In this document: piece after piece, positions 25,392 through 33,023 of the stretch
Numbering within the stretch: the first letter of the stretch is position 1
Layout of the letters: each line of letters opens with the position of its first letter
From: Arthrobacter sp. V1I7
Lineage (GTDB): Bacteria > Actinomycetota > Actinomycetes > Actinomycetales > Micrococcaceae
NCBI RefSeq assembly: GCF_030817015.1
Contig: NZ_JAUSYS010000001.1
Coordinates: forward strand, 2,356,001-2,420,000
Direction: 5' to 3'
DNA: 64,000 nucleotides
The notes under the pieces: generated by a model
Told to the model about the DNA's origin: nothing
The model's input: the letters and a program-made list of their open reading frames with translations, nothing else
The model's database searches: none
Made by a program: the position numbers and the translations under genes

Positions 25392-27682
25392 CGCGACGAC
25401 TGCGGGTGCTCACGTACAACGTCCAGATGCGGTCCTGGGGTATGGAGGCTGGCGCGCAAGGCTCGCTGACCCCGATCACGAGCGTCGAGAAACGTGCGAA
25501 CGCCATCGCCGATAGAATCCTCGTCGCAACCGAGCCGTGGGATGTGTTGTGTTTCAATGAGGTCTTCGATGAGGACGGCCGCGAGATCCTCGAACGCCGG
25601 CTCCGCGCGACCTACCCCAACTACGTCCTGAAAGCCGATGCCGACGACCGAGGGGTCGGCGCACTGTTGGTCGCCGCCGGGTCCGTGTTCGCAATCGGCG
25701 GAGCCCTGTGGGGAATCGCGCTCGGCCTTCTCGGCGGCGCCTCGCTGTTGTCATCGCAGTGGGAAGACAGCGGGCTGATGTTGTTCAGCAAATTCCCGTT
25801 CCAGCGCATCCGCATTCCTAACGCGTTAGCCAACCTCGCCGGAATACCCACCGGCACGACGATCCCCAATGTCGCCTTCCTCCCCTACGAGGACGCTGTC
25901 GGCAGCGACAAGAACGCGGCCAAAGGCGTTGTCTACGCGCAACTCGTGCTGCCCGACGAATCGCTGTTCAACGTTATGATCAGCCACACCCAGGCCGACC
26001 CGCTCGACGACATCGGCAAGAACAAGGCCACCCGCGAATCTCAATTCGCCGCCGCGATGGCACTTCTCGACAACCGCCTCCAGGGCAACACTTCGCGAAA
26101 GGAGATCCTGTTCTGCGGCGACTTAAATGTCCAGGGCATGCCCGACAACGACGGTCTGCGGCCCGAGTGGACGGCGCTGCTCGACACGCCGTCCACGATG
26201 CTGACCAAGGTCCTGCAGGACGCGTGGACATTCGAGCAGTGCCCAGGCCGCCTGCTGCTTGGTACCACGCCGTTGCCCGAGGACTGCGATCCCGGAATCA
26301 CCACACACGCACAACGACTCGATTATGTCTTGCGTTCCAAGCCTTATCCCGGCCGGATGGTGGCACAACACATCCGCATCGCACACGACGTCGCCCAGAT
26401 CTCGCCCACCAGCCCGACGAACTACGCCAGCGACCATCTACCGCTGTCGATCGACCTACACGAGGCGAGACGGTTCAACACCGCCAACACCGCTGAGAAG
26501 CTGACATTCACCATCGACGACCCGGAGAACACCTCCACGTCAATACTCCGCGACGGCGAAATGCACTGGTACCGCATCGATGACCCAGGCGGGTACGGGT
26601 TCGCGATGGTCGGCGGCGCCGACAAGGTGTTTCACACCATCTACACCAAGGCCGACCTGTCGCAGCCATATCAGCCCTTCGTTCGCGACACCACACCGCC
26701 CACGCCCGAAAGCCCGGCCGTCGCCCGCTACGCACTGGCCGAAGCGCCGTTCTTCGTCCGAGTGCGGTTGCGGCCCAATGTCACGAGCGCCAGCTACACG
26801 CTGTACTCGCGCCGCTTCATCGGCACCGGCCCGAAAGACGCGATCCCGCTGATGCGCAGTTGGCCGACCCCCGGCGAAGCGCGGGTGGGCGCACAGCACT
26901 CCGACGAGAATCCCGACACGGACGTCGAGGACGTCGACAGCGTCTGGTTCACCGCCCGGCTGGATAGCACCTATCCCGGCGTGACCACATACACGTCAAC
27001 CGTGACGCTCAAAGACATCCAAGGCAAACTGTTCGGTATGGTCATCCTCCGTGATGACGGCGGCAACGGTTTCGAAGTCATCGAGGAACGCTCCCATGGC
27101 TCCGACCCCATCGTCGTCACCTTCGACCACGACCGCCACGGCAGGCTCTACGTGTTGGTGCGTCGCGAAGAGCCGGAACCGCGCCCGTTCGACGCCCGGT
27201 CGTTCACCGTGCTGCTTGAAACCAATGCCTGCTACCTGTATTCGAACGGCACCGAACGCGGCGGCCGTGCGCTCGGCGGGGATGCCCGACTCATATGCTT
27301 CGACGAAACCGACGGGTTCCTCGGGTCGGAGTCCGGCTCTGACGATCTCCAGATCAATGTCGGCGTCAACGGCGTGAATGTCGCCCACATCCCGCATTCT
27401 GACGACTTGGCCTTCGACGACGACACCCGACGCGACATCGTCATGCCGACCATCGCCTACAACTCGGAGGCGAAGTTCGAGCTGGTCGAGCTCGATGACT
27501 TCTCCCCCGCCGACCGGGCGTCCGTACAGATCCCGATGCTGCCGGCCGCCGCGACCGCAGCCAAACAAATCATCACCCGCGACGGACCCGCGGTCCGAGG
27601 TGTCTATCCCATCAAGTTCGAAAGCGATGACGGCCACTACGAACTTGAGATCACCATCTCCAGCGAGCCGCCCACCGACTGA
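25388..27682 (+). CDS. Endonuclease/exonuclease/phosphatase (EEP) domain protein, sphingomyelinase-like, with long C-terminal region
   Basis: A 764-residue protein with a GTG start overlapping the NHL stop. EEP catalytic signatures are LRVLTYNVQ (Asn11), CFNEVFDE (Glu58), SHTQAD (His200), CGDLNVQG (Asp245, Asn247) and YASDHLPLS (Asp349, His350). This is a complete metal-dependent DNase-I/sphingomyelinase-type site. A very hydrophobic insertion (about residues 90-122, VGALLVAAGSVFAIGGALWG and onward) interrupts the fold. Residues 360-764 are beta-rich, with FTIDDPENTSTSILRDGEMH and other repeats, and no named domain is recognised. Substrate could be a phospholipid or nucleic acid. Confidence 0.75.
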   Translation: MTRRLRVLTYNVQMRSWGMEAGAQGSLTPITSVEKRANAIADRILVATEPWDVLCFNEVFDEDGREILERRLRATYPNYVLKADADDRGVGALLVAAGSVFAIGGALWGIALGLLGGASLLSSQWEDSGLMLFSKFPFQRIRIPNALANLAGIPTGTTIPNVAFLPYEDAVGSDKNAAKGVVYAQLVLPDESLFNVMISHTQADPLDDIGKNKATRESQFAAAMALLDNRLQGNTSRKEILFCGDLNVQGMPDNDGLRPEWTALLDTPSTMLTKVLQDAWTFEQCPGRLLLGTTPLPEDCDPGITTHAQRLDYVLRSKPYPGRMVAQHIRIAHDVAQISPTSPTNYASDHLPLSIDLHEARRFNTANTAEKLTFTIDDPENTSTSILRDGEMHWYRIDDPGGYGFAMVGGADKVFHTIYTKADLSQPYQPFVRDTTPPTPESPAVARYALAEAPFFVRVRLRPNVTSASYTLYSRRFIGTGPKDAIPLMRSWPTPGEARVGAQHSDENPDTDVEDVDSVWFTARLDSTYPGVTTYTSTVTLKDIQGKLFGMVILRDDGGNGFEVIEERSHGSDPIVVTFDHDRHGRLYVLVRREEPEPRPFDARSFTVLLETNACYLYSNGTERGGRALGGDARLICFDETDGFLGSESGSDDLQINVGVNGVNVAHIPHSDDLAFDDDTRRDIVMPTIAYNSEAKFELVELDDFSPADRASVQIPMLPAAATAAKQIITRDGPAVRGVYPIKFESDDGHYELEITISSEPPTD

Positions 27683-28038
27683 ACCGTCAGCCACCGGTGC
27701 ACAGATAAATCGTTCCAGTGCTGGCTGCCAGGCCGATGTCGCAATCGAAGTAAGCAACGGCTCGAGATCTGTGAGGATTCCCAGGCCGCCGACATGAAGC
27801 GCCGCTGAGCCATTGACGGACCTATGGAACCGTCCGAAAAGTTCAAAGGTCATGTCCAAGACCTTCAATCGGTCTGTCACCTGCAGCATTACCAGCCCAA
27901 TGGACCCCGTCCGGCTAACCTGTCCTACGCAGCAGGTGAGCGAGTTCTTCCGCCACAGGTCACTGGTGGCCTTGAGGCTCATGGGTGCCATTCCCTGCAC
28001 GACGCAATCCCGCCGCGTCGCGATAAACTGGATCGATC
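27683..28038. other. Intergenic region, 356 bases
   Basis: A minus-strand frame is open through 27690-28000 and continues as antisense of the EEP gene. It has no recognised motif and is not called. No terminator was found. Confidence 0.4.
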
Positions 28039-28854
28039 ATGATCGGTGTCCCGCTCCGTCTTCTGGCCTGGTTCGTCATCCTAGCGACCCTCCTCTCGGC
28101 CTGCGCGCCCGCGATCAGACTCGATGAGGCCGCCGCCGATCGACCGATCCAGACCTCCTCGGCCCCGCCAGCCGCACGCGATGACGTCCCCGCTCCTCAC
28201 CGGACCGCATCCCCCACCCCGACATCGGTTCCCACGCCGACCCCGGTGCCCCAGGCGTTCGCCCTCAACCTCTACCAGGAGGGGGACTTCGTTCCGCAGT
28301 ACACCTTTGAGTGGTGTGTGGCGGCGAGCATCCAGATCATGAACAACCTCATCGACGACACGGGGGCCGGCACGTGGGCCGATCGCGTTCAGCAGGGCGA
28401 GCTGTGGGAGATGGCTCGGGCACGGTCCTCCAACTCGTTCAACGGTGCCAACCCCTTGGGTTGGGCGAAGGTGCTGGCCGAGGTCGGGATGGGGACGTAC
28501 GCCGTCGTCAGCATCGCCGACTACGAGGAAGCGCTGCAGACAGCGGCGCGCGCCATCGCCGACACGGACCGGCCGGTCGGGCTGGTCATGTGGCGCGGTC
28601 GCCACGTATGGGTGATGAGCGGCTTCGAGTCACTCGGCGATCCTGACCAGTTCCCGGAGTTCTCCGTCACCGGCATCCGCGTCCAAGATCCGCTCTACCC
28701 GTACGGCGACGACCAGTGGGGACCGTCCCCCGCGCCCAACGCCCTGCTCACCCCCGAGCAGTTGGCGACGCAGTTCGTCGTCCGCGAGCCGCGACGCTGG
28801 AGCGCCGATATGCCGACCGGCTACATGCTGGTCCTGCCACTCGACAACCACTGA
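28039..28854 (+). CDS. Lipoprotein with papain-like / C39-like cysteine peptidase domain
   Basis: A 271-residue protein. Signal peptide LRLLAWFVILATLLSAC ends in the lipobox LSAC (Cys about 21), so it is lipid-anchored outside the membrane. A Pro/Thr-rich linker (about 35-75) precedes a domain with YTFEWCVAASIQIMNNLIDD (candidate nucleophile Cys near 95), RPVGLVMWRGRHVWVMSGFE (candidate His near 188) and VQDPLYPYG. This Cys-then-His order fits C39/papain-like peptidases. Neighbouring NHL/EEP genes lie 350 bases upstream and may be functionally linked. Confidence 0.65.
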   Translation: MIGVPLRLLAWFVILATLLSACAPAIRLDEAAADRPIQTSSAPPAARDDVPAPHRTASPTPTSVPTPTPVPQAFALNLYQEGDFVPQYTFEWCVAASIQIMNNLIDDTGAGTWADRVQQGELWEMARARSSNSFNGANPLGWAKVLAEVGMGTYAVVSIADYEEALQTAARAIADTDRPVGLVMWRGRHVWVMSGFESLGDPDQFPEFSVTGIRVQDPLYPYGDDQWGPSPAPNALLTPEQLATQFVVREPRRWSADMPTGYMLVLPLDNH

Positions 28855-29139
28855 CCAGACCTTCACGCCAGTGCGGGTTCGTGCGCTTCCCATCCGTGCC
28901 CCCGCAACCACGACGCACGGACGGCCCACATCGCCCGTTCGGAAGCCATCATCGGCGTCCGAGGCAGCCGCCCGTCAGTACAACCAAGCTCGTTTTCCGA
29001 ACCGACAACTGCTCCTGATGGAGTAGGAACGTTGGAGTCACGCTGTCGTTCGTCATAGTTGAAGGGTGTCCCGAAGCGCGAGTCGCCGGCAGAGATACCG
29101 GGCCGATCTGTCGAACGCCCCGAGCGGTACGGTTGAGTT

Positions 29140-29298
29140 GTGAACGCCAGTATCGATTACCTGGTCATCGCCGCCGATTCGCTGGAACAGGGCGCGGCCT
29201 GGTGCGCGGCAACGTTCGGTGTTCAGCCCTCCGGCGGTGGCAAGCACCCGTTGATGGGTACTCACAACCGGTTCCAAGGACGGAGCCAGCGCTCTTGA
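29140..29298 (+). pseudogene. Truncated glyoxalase-like (VOC) protein
   Basis: From a GTG at 29140 the frame reads NASIDYLVIAADSLEQGAAW, CAATFGVQPSGGGKHPLMGT, HNR. This is the first 43 residues of a glyoxalase-like domain protein that normally continues for about 200 residues. It then runs into unrelated sequence and stops at 29298. The remainder is lost. Confidence 0.7.
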
Positions 29299-29354
29299 AA
29301 TCTGAAGAGCGCTGGACGTAGATGGTCGCAGACAAAACACCCGAGGAGGTCACC

Positions 29355-29741
29355 ATGACGGTCACTTTCAACCACACCATCGTCTATGCAACGGACAAGC
29401 GCCGTTCGGCGGAGTTCCTGACCAACGTGCTCGGACTGCCGAAACCCCAAGCCATGTGGTCTTTCATGACCGTGCCCCTCGACCATGGAGTGGCCCTCGA
29501 TTTCGCCACGGCGGACCGGCCCATCTCCCCGCAGCACTACGCCTTCCTGGTCAGCGAGGAGGACTTCGACGGAATCTTCGCAAGGATCCAGGCCCAGGGC
29601 ATCCCCTACTGGGCGGACCCGGGACGGTCCCGCCCGCAGCAGATCAACCACAACGACGGCGGACGCGGCGTCTATTTCGCGGATCCTGACGGGCATTTCC
29701 TCGAGGCGATCACGCGTCCGTACGGATCGGATGCTGCATGA
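29355..29741 (+). CDS. VOC family (glyoxalase/bleomycin resistance) protein
   Basis: A 128-residue protein with the ATG at 29355 after a GAGGAGGT ribosome binding site. MTVTFNHTIVYATDKRRSAE supplies the first metal-ligand strand (His7), and YFADPDGHFLEAITRPYG ends the domain with the second half-site (DPDGHFLE). Single VOC module, probably a dimer. Members include dioxygenases, lyases and resistance proteins, and the ligand here is unknown. The frame extends to 29322 but the ribosome binding site decides for 29355. Confidence 0.9.
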   Translation: MTVTFNHTIVYATDKRRSAEFLTNVLGLPKPQAMWSFMTVPLDHGVALDFATADRPISPQHYAFLVSEEDFDGIFARIQAQGIPYWADPGRSRPQQINHNDGGRGVYFADPDGHFLEAITRPYGSDAA

Positions 29742-30635
29742 AGTCCTAAGTGCGCCGACGGTCGCCATTGGCAGCTCGCCCTACGTTCTGGGAGCGGAGC
29801 GCCGTAGTTGCTGCCACATCTGCTTGACCGCCCTGCATGCCTCACTCCAAAGGAACCCAGAGGCCTGTCGGGGAGCTGGGCCTAGGCGCGCCGAAACCGG
29901 CGGCAGACCGGCCCTTCCGCCGGCCAATTTGCGAAGAAATAGAAATCGGTCGTCACCGGAAGCGGTGGAGGAGTTGTGTCTGGTCTGATGCGGCGACCGG
30001 CCACACCTGCCAGGTCTTGTGCGTAATCTCGTCTCTCTGCCAGGTGACGGTGACCGTATTTACCGTGGTTTATGCTCGGGTCGAGCCGTCAGCTGAGGCT
30101 GGATATTCAACTCGGTCATGAGGTCGTTGAAAGTCCCCAACCCGTACGTCGCTGTTGCCGCTTGGCCGAAACCTTCCAATTCCCTCTTCGATGTGCAGGA
30201 AGATGGACGTTTTATAGGCGCCAGGATTGCCGAAGTACTGCAACCCACCCAACAACTCCATGGACAGTCATGCAGGTCATGTCGCTTCGCTCCGGCGCCG
30301 CAATGATGGCCGATGTATGGGCCAGTCCGATGCCCAGGGTGTGGACGCTGTCAACACCCCTTTCCTGACCGGCAGGGTCAGGCTGCTCGGAAGCTACTGG
30401 TGTCCAGGGAGAGGGTCCCCCCTGCTCAATGCGGGATCAGGTGCGCTTCCGCTTTGTGACTAGGATCCATTATCGGCGTTTAAAGCCACCAGGAGTTGCA
30501 AACCGCGCCGGCCCGGACCAGCGCTGCGAAGATGGGGCTCGTTGACCGCGCGCCAGCGGGCTACTGGCGCCATGAAAAACTCATAGTCCAGCAGTGGGTT
30601 ACCGTCGACAACGTCGCCGCGTAGGAGGACGGCGG
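29742..30635. other. About 890 bases without a recognisable gene
   Basis: Frames on both strands are short and lack motifs. The right end probably includes the eroded upstream part of the reductase remnant at 30636-30821. Confidence 0.4.
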
Positions 30636-30821
30636 GCCCAGCTTCGTGCCAGGGGAGCCTTTTTCCGAGACGGCGTCGTCGACGAAGTCCGGATGCTGGT
30701 TTGCCCGGCGTCACGCGGCAACGGAACGCGCATTTTCGAGGATTGGCAGGACCTGTTGCTGGTCGAGGCCAGCTCGTTCGAAAACGGCGTGGTACTTCTG
30801 CGCTACGAGATCAAGAAATAA
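30636..30821 (+). pseudogene. C-terminal fragment of a RibD-C / dihydrofolate reductase family gene
   Basis: The frame ends GAFFRDGVVDEVRMLVCPAS, RGNGTRIFEDWQDLLLVEAS, SFENGVVLLRYEIKK, the characteristic C-terminus of RibD-C proteins. The upstream catalytic part is absent or frameshifted. It converges with, and overlaps by a few bases, the alpha/beta hydrolase gene on the other strand. Confidence 0.65.
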
Positions 30822-31683
30822 GCGGAAAGTCCGCACTTTCGATTCTTCCTGGATCTGGCTGGCGAGTAGGCGTAGGCGAGTCCAGAAAGGTCGTCACAAC
30901 ATCCAGCACGAGGCCGGTCCTCGCCAGCCCGAAGAAATGTGTTGTACCGGGAAACACTGCGAGCTGTGACGCGGGAACGCCTTCAAAGTCGCCGTTCACA
31001 TCTCCCCCGCGCAACTGGAGGAACCGCACCGCGTGCTCGAGCTTGACCATGTCGCAATCGCCGACGGTGATCAATGTCGGGGCGGCGATGCCGCTGATCT
31101 CGTCATCACTCCACCCACTGGCGCCCGAATCGTAGCGTCCGAGCTTGTCCAACAGCCCCTGTAGATGCTCGCGGTCCGGGTGGGGCGACACGGCCAGATA
31201 GCGCCGTTCCATTGGGGTACCGGCGATCATGTCGACGGTCATTGCAGCGACCGCTTCAGCGTTTCCGCCCCGGTCGCCGTCGGGTCGGAATGACACCGAC
31301 GAGACGATGAGTTTGCGGACAAGTTCCGGGCGGTTGACCGCCAGGTGCAGTGCGACCGCGCCGCCGACGCTGAATCCGAATACATCGACCTCGCGCACGT
31401 CCAGATGCGCAAGGAGCCCGGTGACATCGGATGCCAGGTCGCGGGTCTTCAGTGGACGGTCGATGTCGTTGGTTCGACCGTGACCCTGGAAGTCCGTGGC
31501 GATGACCCTGCGACCGGCCGACAAGCTCGGGATTAGTGCGCCAAATTGCTGCTCGATATCGAACAGCCCGCCATGCAGGAGCAACAGCGGTGTGCCGCTG
31601 GCACCGTGCAGCTCGTAGTACATCTGCAGTCCGTTTACGGGGGCGTACCCGGTTTCGGGGGCTACCGTCATTCGCTGATGCAT
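30811..31683 (-). CDS. Alpha/beta hydrolase
   Basis: A 290-residue hydrolase from the ATG at 31683, chosen because GGAGGA lies nine bases upstream. The in-frame ATG at 31713 has no ribosome binding site. LLLLHGGLFD (about 33-42) forms the oxyanion hole, VFGFSVGGAV carries the nucleophile Ser105, and FPGTTHFF near residue 258 supplies the catalytic His. An acidic residue lies in LITVGDCDMVKLEH. Substrate unknown. Similar proteins are annotated as esterases or chloroperoxidase-like hydrolases. Confidence 0.87.
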   Translation of the reverse strand: MHQRMTVAPETGYAPVNGLQMYYELHGASGTPLLLLHGGLFDIEQQFGALIPSLSAGRRVIATDFQGHGRTNDIDRPLKTRDLASDVTGLLAHLDVREVDVFGFSVGGAVALHLAVNRPELVRKLIVSSVSFRPDGDRGGNAEAVAAMTVDMIAGTPMERRYLAVSPHPDREHLQGLLDKLGRYDSGASGWSDDEISGIAAPTLITVGDCDMVKLEHAVRFLQLRGGDVNGDFEGVPASQLAVFPGTTHFFGLARTGLVLDVVTTFLDSPTPTRQPDPGRIESADFPLIS

Positions 31684-31979
31684 CTGCGCGTCCTCCGATT
31701 CGTTTTGGGCCATACTAGTCCGGAAACGGTCCGGGAGGCAGGCTGTCAGATGTGTGCGGCCGGCATCTGTGGCTGCAGCGTAGACGAAGGGTTCACGGCG
31801 CGCGGCCTCGCCGACTACCTCAGCAATGACCCGAACGCCACCAGCGTCCTCTTTACCCTCTACACCTTCACCCACTGGGAACCCACCAGGACAAATCACG
31901 CTAAGCAGCCCGGGCCGGTGCGGGAGAAAGGCAACCTCCGGACGGACATCCAGGAAGGAGACAAAATGGGCCCGAGCAC

Positions 31980-32424
31980 ACCAGCCGAGCACCAGGCCTC
32001 CCACCAGTCCGGGAGCCCAGGGAACCGGGCAACCGCCCGAGCCAGGCCATCGCGAGCTACATCCCACGCGGCGGCTTCCCGTTCCCGTCGGGCCCTGCGA
32101 TCGATCACCGGCCCGGTCAGCGTCTCGACGGCGTCGGCAAGGCCGGCGGGCCATGGCCCGCGGCGTAGGATCTCTTCAACAACGGTAAGGTCCACCCGCA
32201 GCGCCATCCCGGCTCGCTTCGGCCGGCCTACGAGCCTCACGGCAGCGGAACGCTGCCCGGGAGTCGTCTCGTTCAACTGAACAACGCCCCTGAGCGGCTC
32301 TCCGCAGGAGCCGAGGATCCGCCCGCGAACCCTGTCGACAAGCCACGCCATCTCGGGGACGCCCAGGAGCCGGTCCAACGCGGCACGGTCTCGAATCCCC
32401 GCCCGTTATCCGCACGGCGGTCAT
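31980..32424 (-). pseudogene. JetD (TIGR02679) N-terminal remnant of a type II Wadjet system
   Basis: After the ATG at 32424 and one frameshift, the minus strand reads RDRAALDRLLGVPEMAWLVD, RVRGRILGSCGEPLRGVVQL, TPGQRSAAVRLVGRP, ADAVETLTGPVIDRRARRER, GLPDWWEAWCSAGV. This is the N-terminal region of the TIGR02679 family, which is JetD, the nuclease subunit of type II Wadjet plasmid-defence systems. The C-terminal toprim-like nuclease part is missing. The ATG still overlaps the stop of the preceding JetC frame (ATGA), as in intact operons. Confidence 0.65.
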
Positions 32425-32640
32425 CCGAACAATGCCGCCTCGTCGGACGGAACCGGGGAGCCGCCCCCGGCCTGGCCCATTCCATCCACTTCCCCGACCC
32501 GCTGTCGTCCCCGGCCATCCACCGCCAGCGGGTGACGCCCACGGCGTCGACCCCCTCCACGCGCGACAGTTGTGCGATCCCGAGTCCGGGCACGGGGGCG
32601 CGCAAGGCCAGCAGCCTGTCGACGGTAGTAATGCGCTTCA
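32421..32640 (-). pseudogene. JetC (TIGR02680, SMC-like) C-terminal remnant
   Basis: The minus strand reads LRAPVPGLGIAQLSRVEGVD, AVGVTRWRWMAGDD and, after a frameshift, GGGSPVPSDEAALFG and the stop at 32421. This matches the extreme C-terminus of the SMC-like ATPase JetC of type II Wadjet (a PGLAIxQLxRxxGxDAVxVxRxxW pattern). The ATPase head and coiled coil are gone. It directly precedes the JetD remnant in the expected order. Confidence 0.55.
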
Positions 32641-32747
32641 GCCGGTCCTGACGGCGCTACGAGTGACAAGGCGTGCCCGTCGAGGAGCAGGCACTGGTGG
32701 ATGCCGAGGCATCGTGCCTGGCGGACGCTGAGGGGGCGCCTCCAACC

Positions 32748-32789
32748 GTCGAGCTCACGATGTCGAGCTCACGATGTCGAGCTCACGAT
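32748..32789. repeat. Three perfect 14-bp tandem repeats
   Basis: GTCGAGCTCACGAT repeats three times without interruption (32748-32761, 32762-32775, 32776-32789). Each contains a SacI-like palindrome GAGCTC. Confidence 0.95.
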
Positions 32790-32971
32790 GAGGAGCGACA
32801 CCGCGTGGCTGACAGCCAGCTCACGGATCGGCTGGCCGGGGAATCAGCAGACTGAATGCTTCATCTCCCTCTCGGAACCGGTTGACGGACCGGCGAAGCG
32901 AACCTGAGCTGGTTGATCACGGGGAACGACTGACCGGATTCCCGGCCTGAGGGATCTGTTGTGTTAAAGCC

Positions 32972-32999
32972 GGCAGGGCCAGATTGAGCCGGCCCTGCC
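32972..32999 (-). terminator. Hairpin terminator after the beta-lactamase-like gene
   Basis: GGCAGGGCC (32972-32980) pairs with GGCCCTGCC (32991-32999) across a 10-base loop. In the minus direction it lies 24 bases after the stop codon at 33024 and is followed by GGCTTTAACAC. A plausible intrinsic terminator. Confidence 0.5.
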
Positions 33000-33023
33000 A
33001 GGTTTTCCCTCTGCAAAGGCATC

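Larger units (their letters stand above)
32641..33023. other. Intergenic region, about 380 bases
   Basis: It contains the 14-bp tandem repeat and a hairpin at 32972-32999. No gene was recognised. Confidence 0.5.

Noticed and set aside
26996..28000. 334-codon minus-strand frame running from the intergenic region under the EEP gene
   Set aside because: Most of it is antisense of the EEP gene. The intergenic part has no recognisable motif, so it was not called.
32748..32789. Possible CRISPR array
   Set aside because: Fourteen-base units directly abut with no spacers and no cas genes are nearby.
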